The translations under genes were made by a program, and so were the position numbers. A DNA stretch of 64,000 bases from Colias croceus (lineage: Eukaryota; Arthropoda; Insecta; Lepidoptera; Pieridae), in contig NC_059561.1 in NCBI RefSeq assembly GCF_905220415.1, positions 2,620,001 to 2,684,000 of the forward strand. The letters run 5' to 3'. How positions within the stretch are numbered: position 1 is the first letter of the stretch; every line of letters begins with the position of its first letter. The notes under the pieces are model-generated. The model was given only the letters and a program-made list of their open reading frames with translations. It searched no databases and had not been told where the DNA came from. Of this stretch, positions 32,978 through 45,045 are shown piece after piece.

Positions 32978-35966
32978 TCATGAGATCTTACTCTTCGTTT
33001 TTGGTACAAGACTTAGTAAGAAATACAAAACATAAACAGACACGGCTACAATAGATATAACAAGTAAGGCTAATTTTAATATAAATTCGATGTCATAGTA
33101 TTCAGACCAGGTTTTGTTAGCGCCTGCGGCCCGCAGGTGCTTCGCCCCTCCGTGCCGCAGCACGTACTCCGTCCACCACACGGCGCGTTCAAGAGCGCTC
33201 TCCGGCTGGTCTTTCATGATCGAACGCAGCCGCAAAATATTTTCACGGTAGCTGAAATTACGTTCGTATTAGAAAGATATTAAATCGTATCCAATAAATG
33301 TTCTTAGAGTTCTTACACTGAAATTATAAATATTTAGCTCGTACATCATACTTTTCAACTCTGATGATGAAAACTGCTGCAAACATTTTTTAACTATGTT
33401 CTCTTACCTTCTATCATTAATGACAGTTTTGATTGCTTTATCAAAGGCATCCTCAGATATTTCATGGAAATCTAGTCTAACGCCAATTCTATGGTACATG
33501 TAATAATCTACATTGTACCATTGGTCCCCAAGCATTGGTATACCAACGAGGGGTACTCCCGCGTTTATAGCTTCATCCGTAGATTGCAGACCTCCTTGTG
33601 TTATAAACAATTTTATCTTGGGATGTCCTTAAACACAATATTAAATATTAACATTGTACTATCTAATAAAAAAAATTCTCGTGTCACAGTTTCCGTTGCC
33701 ATACTCCTCCGAAACGGCTGGACCGATTCTCATGAAATTTTCTGTACATATCGGGTAAGTTTGAGAATCGGCCAACATCTATTTTTTCAAATGTAGGTTC
33801 CACGGGCGAAGCCGGGGCGGACCGCTAGTATTATATAAATGTAATCACTTATTTGTTAAATTCATATTCAAATTCAAATTCAAAATTCAAATTGTCTTTA
33901 TTTGTCATATAATACAAAAATAATAAATAAAATAATGCGAAGTCACAAACAAATGGGATACAAAAAAAACTAAAATATTAAGGGGAATAATAAAACGAGC
34001 GACTGAAAATAAAGTGAGCGACTGATTATGAGATACTGATTTAATAACTTGAGCGGTATGAATTTGAGTAATCGACAAATAAATTAAACAAGCAACGAAT
34101 ATTTGTTGATAATAAAATACAGATTGAGCGTACTAAAGGAGGGTTGTGATTAATACATTTGAAATATTAGAATTCTAACTGTGTGATTACATTACTATAT
34201 GTAATATGAGCGACTAAATTACTAGTTGAGCGAATAGATTACTAAGTGAGCGACTAAATTACGCTCATCTAGAGCGACTAAAAACACTAGAATACATTTT
34301 TTCAAATAGTTATTTGATAAAACTTTCAAAAACAAATTGACCTGATAGTACCTACTCTGTCCATTATAGTATTTTTCAAAGTGATTTTTCTATTCGAAAT
34401 ACCTCGATTAAGATAAAATGTCACGCAGTATAAATAAATCATATGCCAAATAATGAAAACAATACAAGACGTAATTTTGTCACTCAAACAATTAATATTA
34501 TGTCGCTTAAATATTATGAAGCTGCTCATTTTGTATTTTATGTAACGCAAATTAATGTTTGTTTAAGTTGCATGATCTATTAATTTTTCATCGCTCGCAG
34601 TCAGTCGCTCACTTAGTAATTCTGTTACCCCAATTAATTATTTTTGATAACTAAAACTTTAATTTACAGTCACTCGTTTAAATACTACCCAAATATTAAT
34701 AGTTTTTCAGGAATTAAGCGACTTTATAATATGAAATATTTATCAATATCAGTTGAGTAGTTCCGTAACTTCTTATCTCACTTTTTTTTTCTTTGGAAAT
34801 ATAAATAAAGGAAAATTCTCATACTCACTCAGTAAATCTGATTGTGGCAACCATTTAGATATTCGAATGTTGTCCGATTTTCCAGGCAATTCATCTTTTT
34901 CCCATTTCCACAACACATCGTAAGGTAATTTTGAAAATACGTTAATAAATAGTTGAATTGTTTCTGCCGGTAACAACGAGGAGGGAACATTACTTCCGAA
35001 ACTTAAATATATTACTCCGTTCTTTGATGAATCTAAATATGATTGAAGGTCCTTAAAACAATAACAATAACGTTAAGCAAATTCAAGGAATTATTTCATT
35101 GAAGAATATAATAACTAAAGAAAAAAGCTCACTTGTGGAAGTGCCTTTTCTGGTTTCTTATGAATTCCCCAAATAGATATGATATTGGGAGGTAACGGTT
35201 GATTATTAGTCCACAGCGGATGTATATTCACAAACAGCATATCAATATTTTTATATAATTCACTGTAAGGGTGCACGTCATATCCTAGAATTTGCTTAAA
35301 ACTTTTTTTTTGCTCTTCTTGTATAGCTTTCCAATCCTTCGTTAACTTAAAATTTTTGTACAATTCTTCGAGTTTTTCCCAGAACGTTAAATTATATACT
35401 CTTTGATGTAACATTGTTGGATATAAGAAAAGGTGTCCAGGCGTTCCGAAAATTTGATCAGCATGTATCATCATACCCATGGAGCTAATGGAAATCACTG
35501 GTGCTTCAAATAATTGAGTAAACACTAAATAAGGTTCCACACATTCTTCTATTATTAACAAATCGTATGCGTCTTTATTCTTCTTAAGTATCTTCTGGAC
35601 TTCTGGAGTTTTCCATTGAATTTCTGCAACATCCCCCATGCTCGCTATAACCTTTACCTGTTTGTATAGACCATTTTTTTCACCGAAACCTGTTCCATGA
35701 CCCATTAATTTTTCCCTCCAGACTTTATATGAAACATCGTGAACGTCTATTTCAGTTAGGTTTGCTGGGGAATTTTCTTTCGAAAACACTGGATCTGTTG
35801 TGAGTACAGTAACTTCATGGTCGCGTCGAGCTAGCTCCTGTGTCAGAGGTCTGAATACAACTTGATGGCTGATCGACGGAGTTGGGAATAATGCCAAAAT
35901 TCTCGCCGCGTCATGTTCCGTAAAAATTAAAAATAGAACAAACGTTGTAACAAGCGATCTTGACAT
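32978..35966 (-). CDS. UDP-glycosyltransferase (UGT33-like), gene 5
   Basis: Exons are 35133-35966, 34829-35051, 33408-33627 and 32978-33251, predicting 516 residues, GT-AG, phases 0, 1 and 2. Intron 1 is only 81 bp. Signal peptide about residues 1-21; catalytic His34 in PTPSISH; YDLLIIEECVEP has Glu in the dyad place. Exon 2 reads KNGVIYLSFGSNVPSS; exon 3 has FITQGGLQSTDEAI and DQWYN. Exon 4 differs from genes 1-4 around GANKTWSEYYDIEF, then has a long hydrophobic helix and the tail KSKIS (KxKxx). Its closest paralogue is gene 6. TATATAAA lies 46 bases upstream of the ATG. Intron 2 contains a motif-rich TIR element (33995-34720) missing from gene 6. Predicted ER-lumen conjugating enzyme; substrate unknown. 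Confidence 0.93.
33660..33830 (+). mobile_element. Helitron-like copy in intron 2 of UGT gene 5
   Basis: Plus-strand copy that ends CGGGCGAAGCCGGGGCGGACCG then CTAG at 33827-33830, inserted before T. The 5' end is worn. Confidence 0.65.
33842..33990 (-). repeat. LINE 3'-end-like fragment, (TTCAAA)n tail
   Basis: Begins with TTCAAATTCAAATTCAAA and runs into GTCTTTATTTGTCATATAAT, the appearance of a truncated LINE 3' end read on the minus strand. Confidence 0.45.
33995..34720. repeat. GAGCGACTAAATTACTA motif-rich element in intron 2 of UGT gene 5
   Basis: GAGCGACT or variants occurs near 33996, 34015, 34208, 34249 and 34273 (with GAGCG also near 34053, 34124 and 34230), and inverted as AGTCGCTC near 34603 and AGTCACTCG near 34668. 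The two flanks mirror each other (AAAACGAGCGACTG on the left, CAGTCACTCGTTTAA on the right), which suggests a DNA transposon with subterminal repeats. No transposase frame. Family not recognised. Confidence 0.6.
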
Positions 35967-36011
35967 TTCAGATGATATAACGGTAATGACTATGCATCAT
36001 TGTACACGCAG

Positions 36012-36019
36012 TTTATATA
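36012..36019 (-). promoter_or_regulatory. TATA box of UGT gene 5
   Basis: TATATAAA on the minus strand, 46 bases upstream of the ATG, followed downstream by the shared stretch CTGCG and CATTACCGTT that also occurs in gene 6. Confidence 0.65.
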
Positions 36020-36384
36020 GGAAACATAAATCAGCGCATTTTTTAACTAATTATTATGTAGGATGTGTTTTTTATCTTATTATAAACATTTAGATAAAAG
36101 TATCTTATAAGGATATGTACTATTATATTATGAGTATTTGAACATCTTAATTCTAAACAATAAAAAAAAATAGTACGATCGTATTTAAGTTTATTAATTC
36201 CTAGGACATTACAATACTAATAACATTCTGAGTTTAAAGGTCTAACCAGTTGTTCTCGGAAGCACCATGATTACAAAATAATAACATCTACCATTAATAA
36301 TTACTCACACAAAAACTATAACCTAACGTTTGTGTTTCTGTTTTGCACATTTTTGTTATAAAGTTATACTTTTATATTAATACT
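36020..36384. other. Upstream of UGT gene 5, no feature seen
   Basis: AT-rich spacer up to the Helitron-like copy. Nothing recognised. Confidence 0.4.
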
Positions 36385-36550
36385 AGCGGTCCGCCCCGGC
36401 TTCGCCCGTGGTACATGTTTACGTTTTCTCTACATAAGAACCATCCTCGTACTTCAAGGAATATAATAAAAAAAGAATTATCGAAATCGGTTCAGCCGTT
36501 CTCGAGTTATGGAATTACAACGAAAAGTGGCATTGATTTTTATATATTAG
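36385..36550 (-). mobile_element. Helitron-like copy
   Basis: CTAG at 36385, then the CGGTCCGCCCCGGCTTCGCC hairpin, ending near ATATATTAGA. Same family as 40310-40472 and 44703-45045, with shared blocks TACTTCAAGGAATATAATAA and CGGTTCAGCCGTTCTCGAG. Confidence 0.75.
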
Positions 36551-37042
36551 ATTGTCAAAATATGTTTCTACTATTAATTAATAAAATCCGTCAAGTGCGA
36601 GTCGGACTTAGAACAGTCATATTGTGATTGTATATTCTTACAGGCGCAATTTTGCAATTTTAACTGACAGAAAGACGAAAGTAATATAGTAGCCATAACA
36701 AGAATGTACACAATATATTATTATGCGCTATTTTATTTTGGTAATATGAGATACATGTAGGTACAGTACTCCCAAACTGATAATGCGCATAGAAAAATTC
36801 GTCACTGTTCGGCAACTGTCATATTCCCCGAGCCTCCGAAGATGATAATTATGTATATAGAGAGGTTAAATGTATTTTCTTCATGCATAGTTTATTGGAA
36901 TTATAAGTTTTATTGTGATTTTATGGTAAAAGAGAAAAGTAACGAAATTTGTTCCGATAATTAAATTATATGTTATTAAATTGTATAAAATACATCACAG
37001 CTTGTTCCCAAAAATAATCCGAGTTCGATTTATATAATTTAC

Positions 37043-37277
37043 TAGCTTTCCGCCCGCGGCTTCGCCCGCGTTTTCAAAGAAAAACCCGCATAGTTCCCGT
37101 TCCCGTGGGATTTCAGGGATAAAACCTAGCCTATGTTACTCGTGGATAATGTAGCTTTCGAATGGTGAAAAAATTTTTCAAATCTGCCAAGTAGTTTCGG
37201 AGCCTATTCAATTCATACAAACAAACAAACAAACAAAAAATCAAACCTTTCCTCTTTATAATATTTGTATAGATGTA
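37043..37277 (-). mobile_element. Helitron-like copy next to LINE 1
   Basis: CTAG and GC hairpin at 37044, 5' end TCTATACAAATATTATAAAG near 37275. The 5' truncation of the LINE falls directly beside it. Confidence 0.75.
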
Positions 37278-37278
37278 T

Positions 37279-39880
37279 AGATATCTGCATACAAAAAGGT
37301 CATTGTGCATTTTATTATTTTCTACACACGCATAGAACCTAGGGATAATAAAATCACAAAATCTTGCATTGACCACATTTTCACTCGTACTGACGACACG
37401 TCATACACTGCCGCAGTTGATACGGTGTTAGCTGATCACAAAATTGTAATTATGGCATCCGTATATCATCCGTACACGTTAGCTCATCGCTATAATACAA
37501 AACCAAATAGAGCTACTCGAATACAATTTGAAAAATTAAAAAATATAGATTTTGAATGTACTAACCATATGAAGAACCCAGACGAAATATATAATTACAT
37601 ACATACACACTTCAAAAATGCGTCAACTGAATACGATAATAAAAAACACAACAATTGTAATGCATTTCCCTACTATGGATGGATGAACGAAAACCTAAGT
37701 AAACTGTGCAAAAAACGCGACTACCTATTTCATAAATGGAAAGCTGATCCAAACAATTACATCCTCAGACTTCAGTATATTAAAGTTCGAAATAAAACTA
37801 ATAAACTACTCGAATACTACCGAAATAAATACTATGAAAATAAAATAAAAACTAACTACGGCAATCCGAACAAGTTATGGCAAATTATAAATAACATTTG
37901 TGGTAGGGAGTCAAAAAGTATTGATGACTCAATACTTAAAGCGTTTGAAGCCCAAAATATATCAGTGAAACAAATTGCAAACAAATTTTCCGTTGAATTT
38001 TATAACTCCATAAAAAATATTATTCCAAACTGCACTGAACGCCTATTTAAAGAGTCTAAAAATGTCCCGCCAAATGTATGTATGCGATTTCAAAAAACAA
38101 CACACAATAGGGTCTCCAGTGTTATTAAAAATCTACACAATAAAAAAAGTCCCGGCATAGATGGAATAAGAAATGTGGACGTTAAATATATATCAGAAAA
38201 TCTTACTGTTGCTATAGTTAACCTAATAAACATCTCGGTCCAGACAGGTAAATATCCAGATAAGCTTAAAGTAGGATGTATCCGACCAATTTTTAAAAAA
38301 GGGACGCACGATGACCCTGTGAACTATAGGCCAATTACATTACTCTCGTCAATTGATAAAATAGTCGAAAAAGTTATTAGTGATCAAATACATAAATTTT
38401 ATAATGATAATAATATAATCTCTACTAATCAATACGGCTTTCAATCTGGAAAAAGCACCAATGCCCTTCTATCAGACTTTACTGATACAGTAAACTTAAA
38501 TCTGAACGAAAAAAAACATATTCTGGTGCTATTTATTGATTTTTCCCGCGCCTTTGAAACCCTTGATCACGAGAAACTAATATATAGATTGGAGGATAGT
38601 GGATTGGCCGGTACTTTACTGGCATGGTGCAAAAATTATCTGCAAAATCGCAACAACTTTGTCAGAATTGGTCGTACGTATAGTGATGCTACAAAGGTGG
38701 ACATGGGAACAGCGCAGGGTTCTGTGCTGGGCCCCTTGCATTTCCTGGCATACGTGAATAAAATGGGAGAAGCAATAGAACACTCCAAGATATTTCAATT
38801 TGCTGACGACACATGCCTTTTAGTATCCCATAAAAATGTTGACACAGCGATGGATTTGCTTCAAGATGACTTCGATAACCTGTGCAGATGGTGTCATGAT
38901 GCTGGATTGGTAATAAATTCACGCAAAACGAAATTAATGCATATCAAATCTCCCCACGTCAACGGTAATCTATACCAAAGTATAAAAAATCACACGCATA
39001 AGTGTATGCATTGTAAACCACGTGCGACAACTTGCGAATGTGAAACTGTTGAGGCTGTCGACTCCTACACTTACTTAGGAGTAATAATCGATAACAGATT
39101 CAACTGGAGGATGCACATTGAAAAGGTGTGCAATAAACTTCGATCTTTTCTGGCAGTCTTGTATATTATTAAGAACAGATTACCATATAAAACAAGACTG
39201 TTGCTGTACAATGCTTTTGCTGACTCTATAATATCATACGGCCTTAGTAGCTATGGTAGGACTTATAAAACATATATGCACAGGATTCTGAACATACAAG
39301 TTCGAATTCTCAAAAAAATTGTGTCACCGCAAATAAAAAGAAAATTTAATAATGACATACCTAAACTTTTCAAACATTGCAGTGTCCTGCCAATTAATTA
39401 TAAATTTGAATTTCAGTTGCTCAAAGAAAACTTCTTCAACACAAAATATCAAACATTAAATTCACACTCTTACCATACACGGAACACTACTCTTAATAAA
39501 TTAATTAAACCTTTCTCAAAAAACATGTATGGCCAACGACGTACCGCGTTCTTGATACCAGATATCTTGAATGGGTTGGATACTAAATTAAGAAATTGTA
39601 TTACTAAAATAAATATAAAACGTAAACTTAAGCAATATTATCTAGACAAGTTGTAGTTGATGTTATAGTTATAAGTAAAAAAAAAAAAAAACTGTTATTT
39701 TTGTGCAAACTTTAGACTCAGCTTATGTATTCTACAGTTAAACCGAAATTGTTTTGTTTATAAATTATTGTATACGAACATTACTATAAACCTCAGTGGT
39801 TTTTTAATTCACAGCTGTACATTAATATATCTGTAAACCTTTTTTGTTTCTGATAATAAAAAAAAAAAAAAAAAAAAATT
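37279..39880 (+). mobile_element. 5'-truncated LINE (non-LTR retrotransposon) 1
   Basis: The element starts inside its endonuclease domain and ends with an AATAAA and a run of A at about 39859-39880. It lies between UGT genes 5 and 6, opposite in direction to them. A 203-base 3' UTR follows the ORF and contains an internal A-rich run. The truncation at the 5' end is the usual result of incomplete target-primed reverse transcription. Confidence 0.88.
37305..39656 (+). CDS. LINE 1 reverse transcriptase ORF2, partial
   Basis: An uninterrupted 783-codon frame. Its first codon here is GTG because the true start is lost by truncation. Residues about 20-50 (IDHIF and LADHKIVI) are the C-terminal end of an APE-type endonuclease. 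The reverse transcriptase domain spans about 260-520, with the fingers motif KSPGIDG, motif A FIDFSRAFETLDH, GSVLGP and the catalytic FADD at about 499-502. A cysteine-rich insert HKCMHCKPRATTCEC follows near residue 567, then the thumb-like YLGVIIDNRFNW. It would copy LINE RNA at a nicked target. The lack of stops suggests a young insertion. It looks like the jockey/CR1 group; the clade is not certain. Confidence 0.92.
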   Translation: MHFIIFYTRIEPRDNKITKSCIDHIFTRTDDTSYTAAVDTVLADHKIVIMASVYHPYTLAHRYNTKPNRATRIQFEKLKNIDFECTNHMKNPDEIYNYIHTHFKNASTEYDNKKHNNCNAFPYYGWMNENLSKLCKKRDYLFHKWKADPNNYILRLQYIKVRNKTNKLLEYYRNKYYENKIKTNYGNPNKLWQIINNICGRESKSIDDSILKAFEAQNISVKQIANKFSVEFYNSIKNIIPNCTERLFKESKNVPPNVCMRFQKTTHNRVSSVIKNLHNKKSPGIDGIRNVDVKYISENLTVAIVNLINISVQTGKYPDKLKVGCIRPIFKKGTHDDPVNYRPITLLSSIDKIVEKVISDQIHKFYNDNNIISTNQYGFQSGKSTNALLSDFTDTVNLNLNEKKHILVLFIDFSRAFETLDHEKLIYRLEDSGLAGTLLAWCKNYLQNRNNFVRIGRTYSDATKVDMGTAQGSVLGPLHFLAYVNKMGEAIEHSKIFQFADDTCLLVSHKNVDTAMDLLQDDFDNLCRWCHDAGLVINSRKTKLMHIKSPHVNGNLYQSIKNHTHKCMHCKPRATTCECETVEAVDSYTYLGVIIDNRFNWRMHIEKVCNKLRSFLAVLYIIKNRLPYKTRLLLYNAFADSIISYGLSSYGRTYKTYMHRILNIQVRILKKIVSPQIKRKFNNDIPKLFKHCSVLPINYKFEFQLLKENFFNTKYQTLNSHSYHTRNTTLNKLIKPFSKNMYGQRRTAFLIPDILNGLDTKLRNCITKINIKRKLKQYYLDKL

Positions 39881-40309
39881 CAACCTGTTGGTTCAATGCC
39901 AGACAAATTTGGGCATATTATCACATTATGCAGTTTACTATTATGTTTTTATTGGTTTTTGTGACCATAACCATATTGTTTATTGTTGTTTGTAGTACTT
40001 AGATTACGAACGTCAACATAAGATATTTTAATGGTGTTACACTGTAATCGCATATTATTAATTTGAAGTGTAACTAAATTAATAAAAGAAAAAATAAAGT
40101 TAAATAATAGTGTGCGTCTAATGATTCTTGCCAAGTTACAATATGCCAGCTGTTTCCAGAGACCTAAGCTAACCTAAGAGCTAAGACAAAATATATTTCT
40201 AGGTGGTTCAAGACTGAAGAAAATATTTTTTCAATTTAAGGATGACTTATCAATTATCATAATAATGAAAAATAATTAACCACCTATCTTATCTATCTAT
40301 ATCTTATAT
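39881..40309. other. Spacer after LINE 1, no feature seen
   Basis: AT-rich, no supported frame or repeat ends. Confidence 0.4.
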
Positions 40310-40472
40310 ATAAAAATGAATCGCAAAATGTGTTGGTAAGCGCATAACTCGAGAACGGCTGAACCGATTTTGATAATTCTTTTTTTATTATATTCCTTGA
40401 AGTACGAGGATGGTTTTTATGTAGAGAAAACGTAAACATGTACCACGGGCGAAGCCGGGGTGGACCGCTAGT
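40310..40472 (+). mobile_element. Helitron-like copy
   Basis: Begins near CTTATATATAAAAATGAATC and ends CGGGCGAAGCCGGGGTGGACCG then CTAG at 40469-40472, inserted before T. Confidence 0.75.
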
Positions 40473-41059
40473 ACTATAATAAAACTGTATTCGATCACAT
40501 TCTGTATAATATTAAGAAGAACATTTGAGAGATTAGAACGGAATCTAAATCATTAATTAAGAAAAAATTGTTCGCCTATTTGACTGTTTGTCTTTATCTA
40601 TGTTAATCGCGGATAAAGTATGATTATTTACAAAGATAAATCAACCTCATCGCTTTTATGGTTCACAAATTACCTACTTATAAATATCAAAACCGAAAAT
40701 TCTTTAAATTGTTGCAACTCTATTATCAAGGTGCACGCTACGATGGGATTGGCATCGCCCTTTAGGACAAAAATCCCTAATAAAAAAAGATTAAAAAAAA
40801 GGTGCACGCTGGAACTCACGTAGTGCGATAATATAATAAGTTACCCATTATTACACTATCTTGATAGGTACTTACGTATACGCGTACGTTCATAAATATG
40901 TGTGTGTGTAGGTATTTATTTACTTTTTCACTAATAACTCATAAATCAAGAAACATAGTTGTAGTGGTAGCCAATATAGTACATTTCATAATATGGCTTT
41001 TTGGTCATTTAACTTGGTAGACTATAATAGATCTAAAAAATTGGTTGTCTGTAAAGTCG
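40473..41059. other. Spacer downstream of UGT gene 6, no feature seen
   Basis: A GGTGCACGCT motif occurs twice (40731, 40801). No other structure was recognised. Confidence 0.35.
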
Positions 41060-41260
41060 GTTTACTGACGATGCGATGGTTGAACGTGACAACGTCCGAT
41101 TGTGCTTCTTTGTCGCTCGTTCCGCGCTCTCGCGTGCACTTCAAGCCTTACGGAACGCCTTAGAGCGAGGTAACGCCGCATGAGTCATGTTTTTTCGTGC
41201 GTGCAGCCGGCTCTATCGAATTATAAGACGTTGTCGCGTCAAAAACATTTCTACCGTTAA
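41060..41260. repeat. GC-rich MITE-like repeat, GACAACGTC ends
   Basis: A GC-rich island in AT-rich DNA. ACGTGACAACGTCCGATTG near 41086 is inverted as AAGACGTTGTCGCGTCA near 41226, giving imperfect terminal repeats. No frame of note. Confidence 0.55.
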
Positions 41261-41781
41261 CGAGATATCTATAATTCCATAATCCTACGGAATCTAGGCC
41301 ACTATCGCTAAATAATTAGAAGTACAAATACGTTGCTCGCTTTCAAAAGTATAGGGGATAAGAACAAAATTAAATACGATGAATGCACTAAGAAGGCAGA
41401 GGAAAAGTTTTTTACTGTTTTATACTTGCTTAGTTTTATAACTAAAGTTTTCTATGTGATGTAACTTGTAAGCCCAGTTGTGTGCCCAGTGTGCCTTGTA
41501 AGTTGAACAGTGCGCGTTCAAGGTCATATCATTTAATTGTATATTGAAGCAGATTGATCTTTGTTTCGATTAGGTATGTATTTTTTGTAACATAAAAATG
41601 AGACACATATACTATATTAATATAATTTATTTTAAAAACATCAGAAGTGCACTTCAGTATTGCACAATATTTTGTTATGGTTCATGTAATACTGTCCAAA
41701 AAATGACTCTAAAAACGTATCAAATATTTTTATTTTTATTTTATTTATATTTTATTTTTTTTTTATTAACAATCAGTTATA

Positions 41782-43978
41782 TCATAAGATCTTAGACTTA
41801 GACTTTGGTACTAGACTTAACAAGAAATATAAAATATAAACAGATATAGCTACAATAGATATAACAAGTAAGGCTAATTTTGAAATGAAATCGATGTCAT
41901 AGTATTCGGCCAAGGTTTTGTTAGCGCCTGCGGCCCGCAGGTGCTTCGCCCCTCCGTGTCGCAGCACGTACTCCGTCCACCACACGGCGCGATCAAGAGC
42001 GCTCTCTGGCTGGTCTTTCATGATCGAACGCAGCCGTATTATGTTTTCACGGTAGCTGAAATAACGTTCGTATTAGAAACAGGGAGATTAAGGGTAAGGT
42101 ATCTAAATTTAGATACATAACGCTATTCTGTAAATATAAGTTTTAAGATCTGTATATAATTGTAATAAAACATCATACAATGCGCGTATGTTTTTGCACA
42201 ACACTTTATTTCAAGTTTGATCTAATCTTGTTAAAGTAGGTATACTTAATTATTATCTCTCACCTTTTATCATTAATGACGGTTTTGATTGCTTTATCAA
42301 GCGCGTCTTCAGATAATGCATCGAAATCTAGTCTGACTCCAATTCTATGGTACATGTAATAATCTACATTGTACCATTGGTCCCCAAGCATTGGTATACC
42401 AACGAGGGGCACTCCCGCGTTTATAGCTTCATCCGTAGATTGCAGACCACCTTGTGTTATGAATAATTTTATCTTGGGATGTCCTTGAACATATTAATTA
42501 ATTTAACATATGTGATAAATTCTAACCACAAAAACATAATATACAATAATAAATAACGAGCTACTAAAAACTTGGCAACATTTTTCAACGTGTCATGTTT
42601 TCATGGCAAGCTTAAAATAACTGCGCTATAAAATAACTTATAGCATTCATTAATTATCTATAAAAAGATATGATAATTTTATTTCGTCCAAGACACTATC
42701 TGAATTCAGATGATTTTATTGTTATCGTTTCGGAGTATCTTCTTTTGCAGAGAAAAAAATATATTTAAATGTCAACAACAACAAACACAATTTTTGAAAT
42801 ATATCTTGAAATATTTGTCAGGAAAAAATAACTCACTCAGTAAATCTGATTGTGGCAACCATTTAGATATTTGAATGTTGTCCGATTTCCCAGGCAATTC
42901 ATCTTTTTCCCATTTCCATAGCACATCGTAAGGTAATTTTGAAAACACCGTTATAAATAGTTGAATTGTTTCTGCCGGTAACAACGAGGAGGGAACATTA
43001 CTTCCAAAACTTAAATATATTACTCCGTTCTTTGATGAATCTAAATATGATTGAAGATCCTTAAAACAATAACGAGAACGTTAAGCAAATTCAAGGAATT
43101 ATTTCATTGAAGAATATAATAACTAAAGAAGAATAGCTTACCTGTGGAAGTGCCTTTTCTGGTTTCTTATGAATACCCCAAATAGATATGATATTGGGAG
43201 GCAACGGTCGATTATTAGTCCATAGTGGATGTATATTCACAAACAACATATCAATATTTTTATACAGTTCACTGTAAGGAGGCACTTTATATCCCAGGAT
43301 ATTTTTAACTGTGTTTAATGCCTCAGATTGTATGGTATTCCAATCGTTCGTCAACTTATAACTTTTATACAATTCTTCGAGTTTTTCCCAGAAGGATAAA
43401 TTGTATACTCTTTGGTGTAACATTGATGGATAAAAGAAAACGTGTCCTGGTGTTCCAAAAATTTCATCACCATTTAACATCATACCCAAAGAACTAATAG
43501 AAATCACTGGCACTTTGAATAAATGAGAAAACACTAAAAATGGTTCCACACATTCTTCAATTATTAGCAAGTCATATGCATCTTTGTCCTTCTTAAGTAT
43601 CTGCTGGACTTCATGAGTTTTCAATTGTATTTCTGCAACGTTTCCAATTAAGGTTCCTAAAACTTTCATTTGTTTGTATAAACCATTCTTTTCACCGAAA
43701 ACTGATCCATGTTTCATTATTTTCTCCCTCCAGACTTTATAAGAGATATCATGAAGGTCTATTTCAGTGAAGTTTGCAGGAGAATTTTCTTTCGTAAACA
43801 CTGGATCTGTTGTGAGTACAGTAACTTCATGGCCGCGTCGAGCTAGCTCCTGTGTCAGAGGTCTGAATACAACTTGATGGCTGATCGACGGAGTTGGGAA
43901 TAATGCCAAAATTCTCGCCGCGTCATGTTCCGTAAAAATTAAAACAAGAGCAAAAACTATAACATATGATCTTATCAT
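41782..43978 (-). CDS. UDP-glycosyltransferase (UGT33-like), gene 6
   Basis: Exons are 43142-43978, 42837-43059, 42264-42483 and 41782-42055, predicting 517 residues, GT-AG, phases 0, 1 and 2; intron 1 is 82 bp. The frame is open 27 codons further upstream, but the ATG at 43978 is preferred: it starts the signal peptide (MIRSYVIVFALVLIF), aligns with gene 5, and the upstream extension lies past the TATA box. Catalytic His34 in PTPSISH; YDLLIIEECVEP; FITQGGLQSTDEAI; DQWYN. Exon 4 shares GANKT and YYDIDF with gene 5 and ends KSKIL (KxKxx). The closest paralogue is gene 5, diverged most in exon 1 after about residue 70. Predicted ER-lumen conjugating enzyme. Confidence 0.93.
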
Positions 43979-44023
43979 TTTAGATGATGAAACGGTAATG
44001 ACTCGGCAATACTCTACTCGCAG

Positions 44024-44031
44024 TTTATATA
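44024..44031 (-). promoter_or_regulatory. TATA box of UGT gene 6
   Basis: TATATAAA on the minus strand, 46 bases upstream of the ATG at 43978, in a block conserved with gene 5 (CTATATAAACTGCG). Confidence 0.65.
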
Positions 44032-44059
44032 GAAAACGTAAATCAGCGCATTTTTTCAC

Positions 44060-44702
44060 CTAATTATAACCTTTGCTATGTTTTTTATCTGAATATCAAC
44101 ATTAAGATACAACTATATCTTTTGAGGATACGCACTCATGTTTACATGGATCTATGTATGATGAGGAGACTGACTTTTGAAATAATCAATTAGAAATTTG
44201 AATCTAGTTATATTCGTGTTTATTAATATCTAACTCTTTACAATAATAATACTTCTACTGTTAGGTGGCCCTGCCACATCGTGGCTACGACCATGTGCAT
44301 AAAAAGATTATACATATTATCTCTGCTACTTATTAATTACCAAACTCTTATCAAGCAGCTAGCCAGATTATAATAATTTTCTATACTTTGTAAGTCTGAC
44401 TAGAGATCGCAAACTGTATAATTATGTAATCTTTATGTTGTTTAACCCTTAATTTTATTTTCTACATTTATTATGTTTGGCTTGTGCCTAGTTGATAACC
44501 AATTATTGCGATAATATTGACCTACGCTGTAACGGCATTGCGCGTCCAAGGTCAAATCATAGTATTGTTTATTGAATTCTCATCAATCAGATATTATTAT
44601 TGAATATTGATCCCTTGCTTATGAGATGTATTGTTTCTAAAATTTATTTTTGATTTGAGGCATTGATAAAATGAGACGCCATTGTTTACATTAATATAAT
44701 TT
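44060..44702. other. Spacer between UGT genes 6 and 7
   Basis: No gene. 44505-44590 resembles DNA downstream of genes 5 and 6 (CAAGGTCAAATCAT), a trace of the shared duplication unit. Confidence 0.4.
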
Positions 44703-45045
44703 ACTAGCGGTCCGCCCCGGCTTCGCCCGTGGTACATGTTTACGTTTTATCACCATAAAAACCATCCTCGTACTTCAAGGAATATAATAAAAAAAGAACT
44801 ATCGAAATCGGTTCAGCCGTTCTCGAGTTATGCGCTTACCAACACATTTTGCGATTCATTTTTATATTATACTACCGGTCCGCCCCGGCTTCGCCCGTGG
44901 TACATGTTTACGTTTTCTCTACATAAGAACCATCCTCGTACTTCAAGGAATATAATAAAAGAAGAATTATCGAAATCGGTTCAGCCGTTCTCGAGTTATG
45001 CGCTTACCAACACATTTTGCGATTCATTTTTATATATAAGAAGAT
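44703..45045 (-). mobile_element. Head-to-tail pair of Helitron-like copies
   Basis: Two near-identical copies (about 44703-44869 and 44876-45045) in the same orientation, each with the CGGTCCGCCCCGGCTTCGCC hairpin and the shared AACACATTTTGCGATTCATT block. The first has CTAG; at the second the end has become CTACCG. Helitrons are known to give tandem arrays. Confidence 0.8.

Noticed and set aside
43979..44059. 27-codon N-terminal extension of UGT gene 6
   Set aside because: It lies across the TATA box, precedes a good signal peptide start, and is absent from the sister gene.
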